A stretch of DNA of 64,000 nt from Anaerolineales bacterium (GCA_020634885.1 JACKAW010000004.1:370431-434430), one strand, 5' to 3'; positions 1-8,898 are shown, counted from the first letter of the stretch. Translations and numbers: made by a program. The notes: generated by a model from the sequence alone, not told the origin.

Positions 1-1538
1 GCAAGGTAACGCATGGCAAGATATTTACCAGACCAGTCTGGTTGGTTGATGAGGGTTTCATCAAGGTTGTAGGTGGTTAGCGCGTTTCCGGCGAGGTATC
101 CGGCAAAGACTGAGTGTGCGAAGCGCATATGGTCTCTGCTGTGAGCGATCAGCAGTCCGCTGGTTATCATTTTGTCGAGTAATGCCGATTTGGGTGTGGC
201 GAGTTTTTCTGTTTTCTTGACTTTGTACGGCTGTGTTTTTTCTTCCTGATACTGGGGAGGGGGCGATCCTTCTTCTTGATCTTGAGCGGTTTCGCCTTCC
301 AGAACTTCTTCTGTCACCTCAAAGGATTTGACCCACTCTCGCGCCTTGCGTGCATCAAAGACGGGCGTGGTGTTGACCGTAACCTGCATGGCGAGCGTTT
401 CCAGTGCGGCGAGGGGGGTGTTGGGCGGCGCCAATCTGCGTATGTGAGTGGCGATTGCTTCCAGTGTTCGTGGTCCCAGGCTATCGCCGGCGTAGGCGCC
501 CCAAACTTTGAGTGTCAACTCAAGGGGAGATAAATTTTGGGTGTCGGAGCCAAGCCAGATGTTAAGAAGGAGCGGGTCTATTTGTTCTGGTCCGGTTTGT
601 GCCCAGGATTCGAGTGCGACGGTGCGCGACCATAATTCGCCCCATTGTTCTACAAATTGGTTATTGTTGGCTTCTGTCCATGTGCAAAGGGCAAGGGGTG
701 TGAATCCGAGTGGAATGAGACCATCGAGGTATTCAGGTGTGCCGGTGGTGATGATGCGTGTTTTTGGATGTGCTTTTAGTACCAATTTGAAGAAATCGGC
801 AACCAGTTTTTGTTGTTCGGGGGTAATCTCATCGTACCCGTCTATTAGCATTAAGGCATTGCCTGATTTGAAAGCCCCATTAACAAGTGCGGGTATTTTT
901 CCAAGATCAAAGATCGGTGCGTACTCTGATGCGGCTTCAATGATGATCTGGAGGAAGTTTTTGGGGTCGTTTACCGGTAGGTTTAGATCTGCCACGTGGA
1001 AGTGAAAGGGGACAAAATCTTTTAGTACGCCGAGTTTTTCGCTGCGGTTGGCGGCGAGGCTGGCAAGGTGAGCGAGGGCAACGGTTTTGCCTGTGCCCGG
1101 TTGACCAATGAGGACGATGTTTGTGTTTCCACCGAGCGCTTGTGAGAGGGTGAGTGTGTGCGGTTGGTAGATGGCGGCGATTTCGGGCCAGGTTGGTAGG
1201 TAGGGCAGGGTTTGGGTGACGATATCTTCAAAGCGGGTAGAGCCGCCGGGTTCTACGGGGGCGGGCGGGGTGATGATCTTGGGTTCTTGCAGAATCTCAT
1301 CCAGTGCAAAAAGCTGGGCGGCTAAGTGCATTCCTTGTGCTCGTCTCAAGGTAAGGCGGCGGTGATTTTCTTCAATGGAACTGGTTTTGCGGGTTTTCGC
1401 AAGTTCGCGCTGTTCCTTTAGCCCGTCGCGCATTTCCGCGATCATGGGACGGGCGCGTCCTACCAGGAACCAGATGACGGTGGCTGATGCGAAACCGGCG
1501 AGAAATGAGATGGGGTCAATGAGATTTAGAAGGAACAT
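1..1538 (-). CDS. Membrane-anchored NACHT-type P-loop NTPase (C-terminus beyond window edge)
   Basis: The frame stays open from an ATG at 1538 to the left edge, so about 512 codons are seen and the C-terminus is missing. Residues 9-26 (SFLAGFASATVIWFLV) form one membrane segment. A charged helical stretch and a Pro-rich linker follow. The NTPase has Walker A GQPGTGKT at about residues 145-152 and Walker B LMLIDGYDE at about 229-237; the DGxDE form is typical of NACHT/STAND ATPases. Such proteins act as signalling or immune-type switches, usually sensing through C-terminal repeats, which are not visible here. The start lies 6 nt after the stop of the zinc-ribbon gene, so the two are probably co-transcribed. 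No good ribosome binding site is seen. The family call is firm; the role is unknown. Confidence 0.8.
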   Translation of the reverse strand, partial: MFLLNLIDPISFLAGFASATVIWFLVGRARPMIAEMRDGLKEQRELAKTRKTSSIEENHRRLTLRRAQGMHLAAQLFALDEILQEPKIITPPAPVEPGGSTRFEDIVTQTLPYLPTWPEIAAIYQPHTLTLSQALGGNTNIVLIGQPGTGKTVALAHLASLAANRSEKLGVLKDFVPFHFHVADLNLPVNDPKNFLQIIIEAASEYAPIFDLGKIPALVNGAFKSGNALMLIDGYDEITPEQQKLVADFFKLVLKAHPKTRIITTGTPEYLDGLIPLGFTPLALCTWTEANNNQFVEQWGELWSRTVALESWAQTGPEQIDPLLLNIWLGSDTQNLSPLELTLKVWGAYAGDSLGPRTLEAIATHIRRLAPPNTPLAALETLAMQVTVNTTPVFDARKAREWVKSFEVTEEVLEGETAQDQEEGSPPPQYQEEKTQPYKVKKTEKLATPKSALLDKMITSGLLIAHSRDHMRFAHSVFAGYLAGNALTTYNLDETLINQPDWSGKYLAMRYL

Positions 1539-1544
1539 GGTGTT

Positions 1545-2246
1545 TTAGTTTGCAAATAGAATGCGTCCGCAAGATGGGCAGTAGGCTAGTTTGATCTGTG
1601 AACGTGCGTTTTGTTGCAGTGCGGCGGTTAGGTTGGTTCCGCAAGCAGCACAGGCATCATCGTCTGTTTCGGCGACGGCGACACCGCGTTTTTGTTTTCG
1701 GAGGTCTTCGTAAATTTCCAGCAGAGCGCTGTCAACGGGAGTTCGGGCGGCTTGTCTTTCCTGGGCGAGGCTTTCCATTTGACTGGTAAGCTGTTTTTTT
1801 TCTTCGAGCAGGGTTTTGTTTTCGTTGCCTGCCTGTTCTTGCACGTTATTCAATTCTTTTTCAGCTTTTTCTTTTTCTGCTTCGGCGCTTTCGGCAGAGA
1901 GCATGGCTTCAAGTTCGCGTTCTTCAAGAGTGACCAGGTGTTTTTTTAGAGAAGAGGCTTCCAGTTGCAGGTCTTGCAGTTCTTTTGGGCTGCGTACATT
2001 GCCGCTGTATAGATTTGATTCGGTCTGCTCTATTTTAATTTTTAGGTCATTGGCTTCGGCTTCGGCATTTTTTACCTGCCGCATTGCCAGGTGGTTGTTG
2101 CTGTCTGCCTGCTCGAATTGTGTCAACGCGTCTTTTACCTTTTTGTCATTATCCAATGTCTTTTGAATAACGTTCAACCGCGCTTTTACGCGGTCGATCT
2201 GGCTGTCGATCTGTTGAAGGCGGAATAATCCGAGCGAGGCGCTCAT
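1545..2246 (-). CDS. Coiled-coil protein with C-terminal C4 zinc ribbon (COG1579 type)
   Basis: This 233-residue protein is almost entirely heptad-rich coiled coil up to about residue 190. It ends in a four-cysteine zinc ribbon (CAACGT, then CPSCG). This is the layout of the COG1579 / zf-RING_7 family, widespread in bacteria and usually described as a possible nucleic-acid-binding or scaffold protein; its biochemical role is not settled. No signal peptide or membrane segment is present, so it should be cytosolic. It is the upstream member of a two-gene unit with the NACHT NTPase, 6 nt apart. Length and domain order match the family. Confidence 0.85.
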   Translation of the reverse strand: MSASLGLFRLQQIDSQIDRVKARLNVIQKTLDNDKKVKDALTQFEQADSNNHLAMRQVKNAEAEANDLKIKIEQTESNLYSGNVRSPKELQDLQLEASSLKKHLVTLEERELEAMLSAESAEAEKEKAEKELNNVQEQAGNENKTLLEEKKQLTSQMESLAQERQAARTPVDSALLEIYEDLRKQKRGVAVAETDDDACAACGTNLTAALQQNARSQIKLAYCPSCGRILFAN

Positions 2247-2307
2247 AACCGAATTATATACGAAAGGAGTGAAAATCCCTGTCTTCTTTTAAAAAACGGG
2301 GCAAAAG

Positions 2308-3798
2308 TCACTGACTGGTAATGTTGAAGAAATTGTAGGTTGCCTGGGTAAGCTTTACGACAAGGGGGTTGGTGATATCCCAAATATTTTGAACAGGGTG
2401 ATAGGTGTAAATTGAAAGGACGTAATTGCCGCCGGGTGAGTAGACAATTCCCACGTCGCTGATGTCGTGCATAACACCATCACGGGAGAGAACAAAGCCA
2501 TGTTTGTGAGGTACAAGGGTGCCATCTGGAACGCCGCCTTGAATAAGGGCGCCAAATTTGTCCAATGCGAGGAAGTCAATGATGGTTCGACAGGTTTCCG
2601 GGGTGACACGCCCTGGAAACGCGGCGGCAAGCGCTCCGCCGCCGGTCTGTTCGCATTGATAAATATCAGCCATCAGGATGCCCATTTCAGATGCGGTAGT
2701 TTGCGAGTAGGGGTCTGGATCGGTGTAGACATCTGCACGAGAGTTACCCGGGGTTATGCGTCCGGGAATGAGGTTGGGCGCGCCGAGGAAGAACATGCCA
2801 CTGATGTAGGTGCTTTGCAATCCGATGGCTTCCATATCCCTTGTAACGATGATCGGTCCGTTATTGGAGTCAATGCGCTCAATGATAAGGTCTGTGGCAG
2901 AGTTATCTGAAATGCGAAAGACGCGCGAGATCACTTCGGTGGTCTCTGCATCAAGGGTTGTCCCACGATTGATCATGAAGGATGTGAGGATCGGGAGTTT
3001 GATTGTGCTGGAGGCGGTAAAGGCTACATCCGGTTCGGGGTTGATCTCCTGCTTGTTATTCATTACAAAATGGATTTCCTGTCCGGTTTGCAGATCCATC
3101 ATGTAAAAGCCGATCATGCCGTCAAAATCTGAGGTGGAAATGATCTGTTTGAGCAGAATTTCGAGGTTGTCGGGTGTTGGGCGGGCGGATGTGGTTGTAA
3201 TGGCTGAAAAGGCAACGGATCGGTCTGAGGGGGAACGTAGGGCATTGTTGACAATAAGCACTGCGCGGTCAAGATCAAGAGTTTGCCCGGGCGCTCCGGG
3301 AAGGAAGGATGCACTACCCGGCACGGGCTGTGCAGGTGTGGGCGGAAGGTCGTATCTTGAGGCGATCTCGTTTTGAAGGTATTCGCGTAATCGATCTTCT
3401 GAAATATTCGCGCTGAGAGGAATTTGAGATTCAGCGGGGGGGCGGCTCCAGAGGTAATCCCAGAACCCTCCCCAGAAAGAGCCGCCTGTACGTGTCAGGT
3501 CGGCGGCGGCGAGCATCGTTTCCACATCGATTGTGAAGCCGACTGTGCCAGGGTCAATATTGAAGACAGCGTTATTGTAGTGGACCTCAATGGGCGAGTT
3601 GTACACTTGTAATAAACGTTGTGAGGCTTCGGCGGGTGAAAGTCCGCCGACTGGAATTCCGGCGATGGTCATGCCTTCCGGGTATCCTGTGCGTTGGCGA
3701 CTGTATGAGATAAGCGAGGTGATTGTCAGTACGAACGCCCCGATAAGAAATAAAATGGAAACACCCCGAAGGATGGTGTTGGTGTTGCGGTTTCTCAC
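2308..3798 (-). CDS. Secreted serine hydrolase of the class A beta-lactamase fold with peptidoglycan-binding-type N-domain
   Basis: This 496-residue protein starts with GTG at 3798; a GGAGG motif lies 12 nt upstream. Residues about 12-32 form an N-terminal membrane anchor or signal. Residues about 40-110 resemble the PG_binding_4/VanW-associated domain (GGLSPAEA motif). The C-terminal half has the serine-hydrolase motifs SxxK (STIK), SDN (ISDNSATD) and KHG in place of KTG. In this family the serine is the acyl-enzyme nucleophile. Related proteins are beta-lactamases, D,D-peptidases or inactive cell-wall proteins. A true drug-hydrolysing lactamase is not assured, because the omega-loop glutamate cannot be placed with confidence. 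The protein should act outside the membrane on the cell wall. Confidence 0.8.
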   Translation of the reverse strand: MRNRNTNTILRGVSILFLIGAFVLTITSLISYSRQRTGYPEGMTIAGIPVGGLSPAEASQRLLQVYNSPIEVHYNNAVFNIDPGTVGFTIDVETMLAAADLTRTGGSFWGGFWDYLWSRPPAESQIPLSANISEDRLREYLQNEIASRYDLPPTPAQPVPGSASFLPGAPGQTLDLDRAVLIVNNALRSPSDRSVAFSAITTTSARPTPDNLEILLKQIISTSDFDGMIGFYMMDLQTGQEIHFVMNNKQEINPEPDVAFTASSTIKLPILTSFMINRGTTLDAETTEVISRVFRISDNSATDLIIERIDSNNGPIIVTRDMEAIGLQSTYISGMFFLGAPNLIPGRITPGNSRADVYTDPDPYSQTTASEMGILMADIYQCEQTGGGALAAAFPGRVTPETCRTIIDFLALDKFGALIQGGVPDGTLVPHKHGFVLSRDGVMHDISDVGIVYSPGGNYVLSIYTYHPVQNIWDITNPLVVKLTQATYNFFNITSQ

Positions 3799-3904
3799 GT
3801 TAAGCTCTGCCTCCAGAGAAATGATTCATGCTAATTTTTTTGCCCATAAGTGAAGTGCGGACAAAAGTCATAAAAAAAGTATAACATACCGATTTAGCCT
3901 GCCT

Positions 3905-3920
3905 GTGCTAGAATAAGCAC
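3905..3920 (+). promoter_or_regulatory. Inverted repeat overlapping a candidate -10 box upstream of proline dehydrogenase
   Basis: GTGCT-AGAATA-AGCAC is a 5-bp inverted repeat. It contains TAGAAT (3909-3914), a plausible -10 box about 38 nt before the start of the proline dehydrogenase. No clear -35 box is visible. It could be a repressor site, but a repeat this short also arises by chance. Confidence 0.3.
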
Positions 3921-3952
3921 GCTTTAATATCAAAAACCAATAAAGGATGGAT

Positions 3953-4912
3953 ATGCTTCGCTCATTTTTCATCTACCTGTCCAAAGCCGAGTGGGCTCAA
4001 AAAATAATCACCGGCTGGAGTTTTTCCTGGCGGATCGCCTCGCGTTTTGTTGCGGGAACCACTCTGAAAGATGCCCTGCAAGTTGTGCGAGACCTGAATG
4101 CCAAGGGGATTAATGCCACTTTAGACCACCTGGGGGAACATACGAATACACCGGAAGAAGCCCAACAAGCGGCGGAAGATATTTATTCCACGTTGGATGC
4201 CATTGGAGCAGAGCCGGAACTGCGCAGCAATGTTTCCATTAAATTAACACAGATCGGCATGGGGCTGGATGAAAGCCTGTGCGCTGAAACATTAGCGCGT
4301 ATCCTTTCTCGTGCCCGCTCAGCAAAAACCTATGTCCGCGTGGATATGGAAGACACCCCTTACACAGACAAGACCATCAATTTGCACTATGCCATGCGGG
4401 AAAAGGATTACAAGAATCATGGTTTGGTGATTCAGGCATACCTGTACCGCACCGAAGCAGATGTGCGTAGATTGCTTCAAGATGGTATTGCGCTGCGCAA
4501 TGTGAAGGGCGCCTACAACGAACCACCTGATAAAGCCTTCCCTCAAAAAGCGGACGTGGACGCGAATTTTGACCTGCTTACCAAGATCATGCTTGATGCG
4601 TCACTCGAACAAAATTCCGCGTTGAGTGAAGATGGCAGAATTCCACCGCTTGCGGCAATTGCCACACACGATGAACGACGAATTGCTTTTGCAAAAAGTT
4701 ATGCCGAAAAAATAGGGTTGCCAAAGACCGGTTTCGAATTTCAAATGTTATATGGAATCCGCAGAGATTTGCAAGAAGCGCTTGTCAAGGACGGCTACTC
4801 TGTGCGGATTTACGTCCCCTTTGGAACCCATTGGTATCCATACTTTATGCGCAGGTTGGCAGAACGACCCGCCAACGTCTGGTTCTTTATTGTAAATTTC
4901 TTCAGAGGATAA
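3953..4912 (+). CDS. Proline dehydrogenase
   Basis: This FAD-dependent enzyme oxidises proline to pyrroline-5-carboxylate, the first step of proline catabolism. It is the stand-alone, monofunctional form (319 residues). The TIM-barrel family motifs appear in order: NVSIKLTQIG, VDMEDTPYTD, AYLYRTEADV, ATHDERRI, and the C-terminal YVPFGTHWYPYFMRRLAERP region that binds proline and flavin. ATGs lie at 3947 and 3953. The second is preferred because AAAGGA ends 6 nt before it, whereas it directly abuts the first. No pyrroline-5-carboxylate dehydrogenase gene is adjacent, so the partner enzyme must be elsewhere. A strong terminator follows. Confidence 0.93.
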   Translation: MLRSFFIYLSKAEWAQKIITGWSFSWRIASRFVAGTTLKDALQVVRDLNAKGINATLDHLGEHTNTPEEAQQAAEDIYSTLDAIGAEPELRSNVSIKLTQIGMGLDESLCAETLARILSRARSAKTYVRVDMEDTPYTDKTINLHYAMREKDYKNHGLVIQAYLYRTEADVRRLLQDGIALRNVKGAYNEPPDKAFPQKADVDANFDLLTKIMLDASLEQNSALSEDGRIPPLAAIATHDERRIAFAKSYAEKIGLPKTGFEFQMLYGIRRDLQEALVKDGYSVRIYVPFGTHWYPYFMRRLAERPANVWFFIVNFFRG

Positions 4913-4985
4913 ATAAAAATTCACTGCTGCACATTTTCTTCTTGAAGACAGCTTTTTGGAATTTGAAATGTACGGTAGAGGGAAT

Positions 4986-5019
4986 AAAAAGGACTGTGGG
5001 TTTTCCGCAGTCCTTTTTT
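4986..5019. terminator. Bidirectional rho-independent terminator between proline dehydrogenase and mutS
   Basis: AAAAAGGACTG and CAGTCCTTTTTT form an A/T-flanked stem (4986-5019). It lies between the convergent proline dehydrogenase and mutS genes and can serve both strands. Confidence 0.88.
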
Positions 5020-5023
5020 GCTG

Positions 5024-7597
5024 TTATTTTGTAAATTGCTTTTGCCACTCAAAGAGTTTGTTCAACGCTTCGATCGGGGAGAGAGAATTGACATCTATTT
5101 CTTTTAGCTCCGCTAATAGCGGATTTGTCTCAGGGAAGAGCGCTACTTGCTGCGCTGCTTGCGGGTTGATCTTGACCCCGCGCGCCGCTGATTTTTCCAA
5201 CTCCAGCATGATCTCATTGGCACGTCCAATGACAGGTGCGGGCAAGCCAGCCAACTGCGCCACATGAATACCATATGAACGATCTGCGCCACCACTGATG
5301 ATCTTGTGCAGAAATACCACTTTGCCATCTGCTTCACTGACAGCCACATTGTAATTTCGAACGCCGGGTAAAAGCTCCGCGAGTTGGGTTAGTTCGTGGT
5401 AGTGTGTAGCGAATAAAGTTTTTGCGCGAAGCTGCGGGTGATTATGGATGTATTCAATAATGCCCCATGCAATGGATAAGCCGTCGTACGTTGAAGTGCC
5501 GCGCCCGATTTCGTCAAGGATGAGCAGGCTTCTTGAAGTGGCGTGGTGCAAAATATTCGCCGCCTCCACCATCTCCACCATAAACGTGGATTGACCCGCG
5601 TGAATTTCATCCTGTGCGCCGATGCGGGTGAAGATGCGATCTACCAACCCGATTTTTGCCGAAGTTGCCGGAACAAATGAGCCCATCTGCGCCATCAGTA
5701 CGATCAAAGCCGTCTGCCGCAAATACGTTGATTTACCGCTCATGTTTGGACCTGTGATGACCCGTACGATTTCGCCTTTTTCAAAGATGATGTCGTTCGG
5801 AATATAACGATCTGACTTCAGCAATTGCTCAACGACCGGATGCCGTCCCTCGTTGATCTCAAGCTCGCTTCCTTCATGGACCTCGGGCTTGGTGTACCCA
5901 TTCAAGGCGGATACTTCGCCCAAGGCGGATAGCACATCCAACTCTGCAATGGCGCGTGCCGTTGCAAGAATTTTGTTCGCAGACTTTGCCAACTCCGCGC
6001 AGACTTCCTTAAACAGGCGTGTCTCGATTTCTTTGATACGTTCTTCCGCATTCAAGACCAGAGTTTCATATTCTTTCATCTCTGGTGTGATAAACCGTTC
6101 GGCGTTGACCAGCGTTTGTTTGCGAATGTAATGTTCCGGGGCTTTATCTGCTGCGCCGCGTGAGATTTCAATGTAATAGCCGAAAACTTTGTTGTAACCG
6201 ACCTTAAGGGTCTTAATGCCAGTCTTTTCACGCTCCACTGCTTCCAGGTTTGCGATCCATTCACGAGCGTGTTTGGAGGCGTCTATCACGCCATCGAGTT
6301 CTGCTGAATACCCAATGCGGATCACGCCGGTGTGTTGCAGGGTGGCAGGCGGGTCATCATCCAATGCGTTTTGAAGCAGAGATAGGGCTTGCCTCTGTCC
6401 AAGATGCTCTTCCTCATACCCAAGAATTTGCCATAATTGGGCATCTGAAAGAGATGCCCCTACGTTTGGCAATTGTGCAAACGTCGCCCGCATTGCCACC
6501 AGATCCCTTGGCTGCGCCTGCCCGGCGACGACACGGTTGATCAGGCGCTCCAAGTCTGCAATGGGTTTTAGTGACTCGCGCAACTCTGCCCGTACCATGC
6601 CGTTTTTAACGAAATACCCCACGCCATTTTGGCGTTTGGTAATTCGTTCTACATTCAATAGCGGCTGGCTGACCCATTGGTGGATCATACGTTTGCCCAT
6701 TGGGGTAATCGTTGCGTCAAGTGTGCCGAGCAGCGAGCCTTTGCGGTCTCCACGCAGCGTTTCATCCAGCTCAAGGTTGCGGCGGGTGGAAGCATCGAGG
6801 GTCATGAATTCATTCAGGCTGTAGGAGCGAAGAGAATTCAACAGAATGAGCGCCTCGGGTTGGGTTTCTTTGAGGTATTGAATGATCGCCCCAGCCGCGC
6901 GGACGGAAAGACTGTTTGCTTTCAATCCAAACCCATCCAATGTTGAAGATTTGAACTGAGTTAATAATGTCTCATTACATTTGCCAGGCTCAAACTTCCA
7001 TGCAGCGATGGGAGTGTTGTGACCGATGATTCCATCGGGCAGTTTTTGATTATCGGGGTATAAAATTTCAGCGGGGTGAAGGCGGGTCAATTCGGCGCGC
7101 AGGGCTTCAAGTGGAAGTTCGGTGACGGCGAATTCTCCAGTGGTGACGTCGGTATAAGAAACAGAAGCAGTTGTTCCGTTGGAAGAGGCGGAAGAGTCCA
7201 TGATCACAGAGACCAGATAATTGTTCGCGTCGCCCGGTAGGAGACCCGGTTCTGTCACCGTCCCCGGAGTTACCACACGCACCACTTTGCGTTCGACGAG
7301 TCCCTTGGCGGGCACTTCCCCGATCTGTTCGGCAATGGCTACGTGATAGCCTTTTTCGATCAGGCGCGAAAGATAATTTTCAACGGCATGGTAGGGAATC
7401 CCTGCAAGCGGCACACGCACCCCGCCGCCGACCGGGCGGGAAGTGAGAACAATATCCAATTCACGCGCAGTGATCTCGGCATCTTCATCAAAGGTTTCGT
7501 AAAAATCGCCAAGCCTGAAAAAGACAATGGCATCGGGGTGTTGTTTTTTTGTTTCAAGATACTGTCTGCGGACAGGGGTGACATCATCATTTGACAT
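5024..7597 (-). CDS. mutS: DNA mismatch repair protein MutS
   Basis: This 857-residue protein is of normal MutS length. The N-terminal mismatch-binding motif is FFRLGDFYETF, with the Phe-x-Glu that stacks on the mispaired base. Connector, lever and clamp domains follow. The C-terminal ATPase carries Walker A GPNMSGKST, the DEIGRGTST signature/Walker B region and the FATHYHEL motif. MutS recognises base mismatches as a dimer and recruits MutL. No mutL is present in the window. A TATAGT box lies 11 nt before the ATG with only CGGGAA directly abutting the start, so the message may be leaderless. Confidence 0.98.
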   Translation of the reverse strand: MSNDDVTPVRRQYLETKKQHPDAIVFFRLGDFYETFDEDAEITARELDIVLTSRPVGGGVRVPLAGIPYHAVENYLSRLIEKGYHVAIAEQIGEVPAKGLVERKVVRVVTPGTVTEPGLLPGDANNYLVSVIMDSSASSNGTTASVSYTDVTTGEFAVTELPLEALRAELTRLHPAEILYPDNQKLPDGIIGHNTPIAAWKFEPGKCNETLLTQFKSSTLDGFGLKANSLSVRAAGAIIQYLKETQPEALILLNSLRSYSLNEFMTLDASTRRNLELDETLRGDRKGSLLGTLDATITPMGKRMIHQWVSQPLLNVERITKRQNGVGYFVKNGMVRAELRESLKPIADLERLINRVVAGQAQPRDLVAMRATFAQLPNVGASLSDAQLWQILGYEEEHLGQRQALSLLQNALDDDPPATLQHTGVIRIGYSAELDGVIDASKHAREWIANLEAVEREKTGIKTLKVGYNKVFGYYIEISRGAADKAPEHYIRKQTLVNAERFITPEMKEYETLVLNAEERIKEIETRLFKEVCAELAKSANKILATARAIAELDVLSALGEVSALNGYTKPEVHEGSELEINEGRHPVVEQLLKSDRYIPNDIIFEKGEIVRVITGPNMSGKSTYLRQTALIVLMAQMGSFVPATSAKIGLVDRIFTRIGAQDEIHAGQSTFMVEMVEAANILHHATSRSLLILDEIGRGTSTYDGLSIAWGIIEYIHNHPQLRAKTLFATHYHELTQLAELLPGVRNYNVAVSEADGKVVFLHKIISGGADRSYGIHVAQLAGLPAPVIGRANEIMLELEKSAARGVKINPQAAQQVALFPETNPLLAELKEIDVNSLSPIEALNKLFEWQKQFTK

Positions 7598-7699
7598 TTC
7601 CCGATTTTACTATACCGTGCTCGGTTGAAAATTCCGCTTTTTAGTAGACAGCAGAAAATGTAATTATTAACCGTGAGGGTTCTATAAGAAGAGTTGGAC

Positions 7700-7705
7700 T
7701 ATAAT
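7700..7705 (+). promoter_or_regulatory. Candidate -10 box for gpmA
   Basis: A perfect TATAAT lies 30 nt before the gpmA ATG, followed by a good ribosome binding site (TAGGAG). No convincing -35 hexamer is seen at 16-18 nt. Confidence 0.5.
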
Positions 7706-7735
7706 TTGCGAGATATTCTTTTCTAGGAGACTTCA

Positions 7736-8482
7736 ATGTATAAACTCGTTTTAGTCCGTCATGGTCAGAGCGCGTGGAATTTGGAAAACCGCTTTACCGG
7801 CTGGACGGATGTTGATCTGACCGAACTCGGAAAAGCCGAAGCGGCTGAGGCTGGAAAACTTTTGAAAGAGGCAGGGTTTGATTTTGATATTGCTTACACA
7901 TCGGTGCTAAAACGCGCCATCAAAACCCTCGGCGTAATTCAGGATGTGATGAATCTCGACTGGCTGCCCGTGGTTCGCGCCTGGCAATTGAATGAACGTC
8001 ATTACGGCGCTTTGCAAGGTTTGAATAAAGCCGAAACCGCACAGGAGTATGGCGAAGATCAGGTGAAGATTTGGCGTCGTTCCTATGATGTGCCGCCCCC
8101 TGCACTGGAATTGACCGATGAACGCCACCCGAAATTTGACCGCCGCTACGCTTCATTGACTCCCGAGCAGCAGCCCGCCACCGAATCGCTTAAGATTACG
8201 CTGGATCGTGTTCTGCCCTACTGGACAAGCACCCTTGCGCCGGAGATCAGATCTGGCAAACAGGTGTTGATTGTTGCACACGGAAATTCCATCCGCGCAT
8301 TGGTGAAATATCTTGATAATGTTTCTGAGGCGGATATTGTTGAGTTGAACATTCCCACTGGTTTGCCATTGGTGTACGAGTTGGATGAAAATTTAAAGCC
8401 GATCAAGAATTACTACCTTGGTGACCCTGAAGAAGCTGCAAAGAAAGCAGCCGCTGTGGCAAATCAAGGTAAAGTAAAATAA
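7736..8482 (+). CDS. gpmA: 2,3-bisphosphoglycerate-dependent phosphoglycerate mutase
   Basis: This enzyme interconverts 3- and 2-phosphoglycerate in glycolysis and gluconeogenesis. The 248-residue length is normal. The phosphohistidine motif LVRHGQSAWNLENRFTGW is at the N-terminus. The second catalytic histidine is in VAHGNSIRALVKYL and the phosphate-binding ERHYGALQG motif is present. The ATG is preceded by TAGGAG at good spacing. Downstream, after 29 nt, comes a small membrane protein gene with its own strong ribosome binding site. Confidence 0.97.
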   Translation: MYKLVLVRHGQSAWNLENRFTGWTDVDLTELGKAEAAEAGKLLKEAGFDFDIAYTSVLKRAIKTLGVIQDVMNLDWLPVVRAWQLNERHYGALQGLNKAETAQEYGEDQVKIWRRSYDVPPPALELTDERHPKFDRRYASLTPEQQPATESLKITLDRVLPYWTSTLAPEIRSGKQVLIVAHGNSIRALVKYLDNVSEADIVELNIPTGLPLVYELDENLKPIKNYYLGDPEEAAKKAAAVANQGKVK

Positions 8483-8511
8483 TTTTTTATAAGATGAAGT
8501 AAGGAGTAAAA

Positions 8512-8679
8512 ATGTATATTGACCCCAGTTCTGGCGGCGTTCTGTTTCAGGCTCTTGCTGTTGTGTTCGCCCTATTTTCAGGGACGATTCTCGCGTTTTC
8601 AGGAAAGATCCGCGCCGGTTTGGCGAAACTCCGCCGTCGTAATGAAGAAACGGAAGAGCAAGACGAAACAAAGGAATAA
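8512..8679 (+). CDS. Small single-span membrane protein with YIDP-SG motif
   Basis: This 55-residue protein follows an excellent ribosome binding site (AAGGAG, 5 nt before ATG). It begins MYIDPSSGG, continues as one hydrophobic helix (residues ~11-30) and ends in a basic then acidic tail (RRRNEETEEQ). Small proteins starting with a YIDP-(S/N/G)-(T/S)-G motif recur in bacteria, often near alkaline-phosphatase or sulfatase-superfamily genes; that association is recalled knowledge and was not checked here. It fits: two such enzymes lie just downstream. No function is established. The gene is real on the strength of the ribosome binding site, codon usage and recognisable motif. Confidence 0.8.
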   Translation: MYIDPSSGGVLFQALAVVFALFSGTILAFSGKIRAGLAKLRRRNEETEEQDETKE

Positions 8680-8722
8680 GACCCGTTCGATTTTTCGGTT
8701 TTATTTTTGGAATTCTGCCGCT

Positions 8723-8801
8723 GTACATTCCCTTCGTAAAGAAAGCTTAAATATCTTGCTGATCATTCGGTGAACACAGATCTTTAGGTCTTGGAATGTA
8801 C
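8723..8801. repeat. Short inverted repeat in the intergenic region before the phosphatase cluster
   Basis: GTACATTCC at 8723-8731 is the exact reverse complement of GGAATGTAC at 8793-8801. The right arm continues into AATGTACGGTAGAGG (8795-8809), which also occurs at 4967-4981 before the terminator that follows proline dehydrogenase. This suggests a small dispersed repeat. No coding potential is seen between the arms. Confidence 0.45.
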
Positions 8802-8832
8802 GGTAGAGGCTTTGGAATAGGGAGTTAGGCAG

Positions 8833-8875
8833 GCAGTGCGCTGGATTTGCGAAAGGTTTTCTTTCAGCGCACTGC
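8833..8875. other. Long-stem hairpin in the leader of the membrane protein/phosphatase operon
   Basis: GCAGTGCGCTG at 8833-8843 pairs perfectly (11 bp) with CAGCGCACTGC at 8865-8875. It ends 23 nt before the ATG of the next gene. There is no T-run on either side, so it is not a typical terminator. It may be an mRNA leader structure or a protein-binding site. Confidence 0.55.
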
Positions 8876-8898
8876 ACTTCATTGGTTAGTGGAACTAA

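Noticed and set aside
508..1005. Plus-strand open frame of 165 codons
   Set aside because: It lies antisense to the NACHT NTPase, whose minus-strand frame shows Walker A and B motifs; no start signal or family features.
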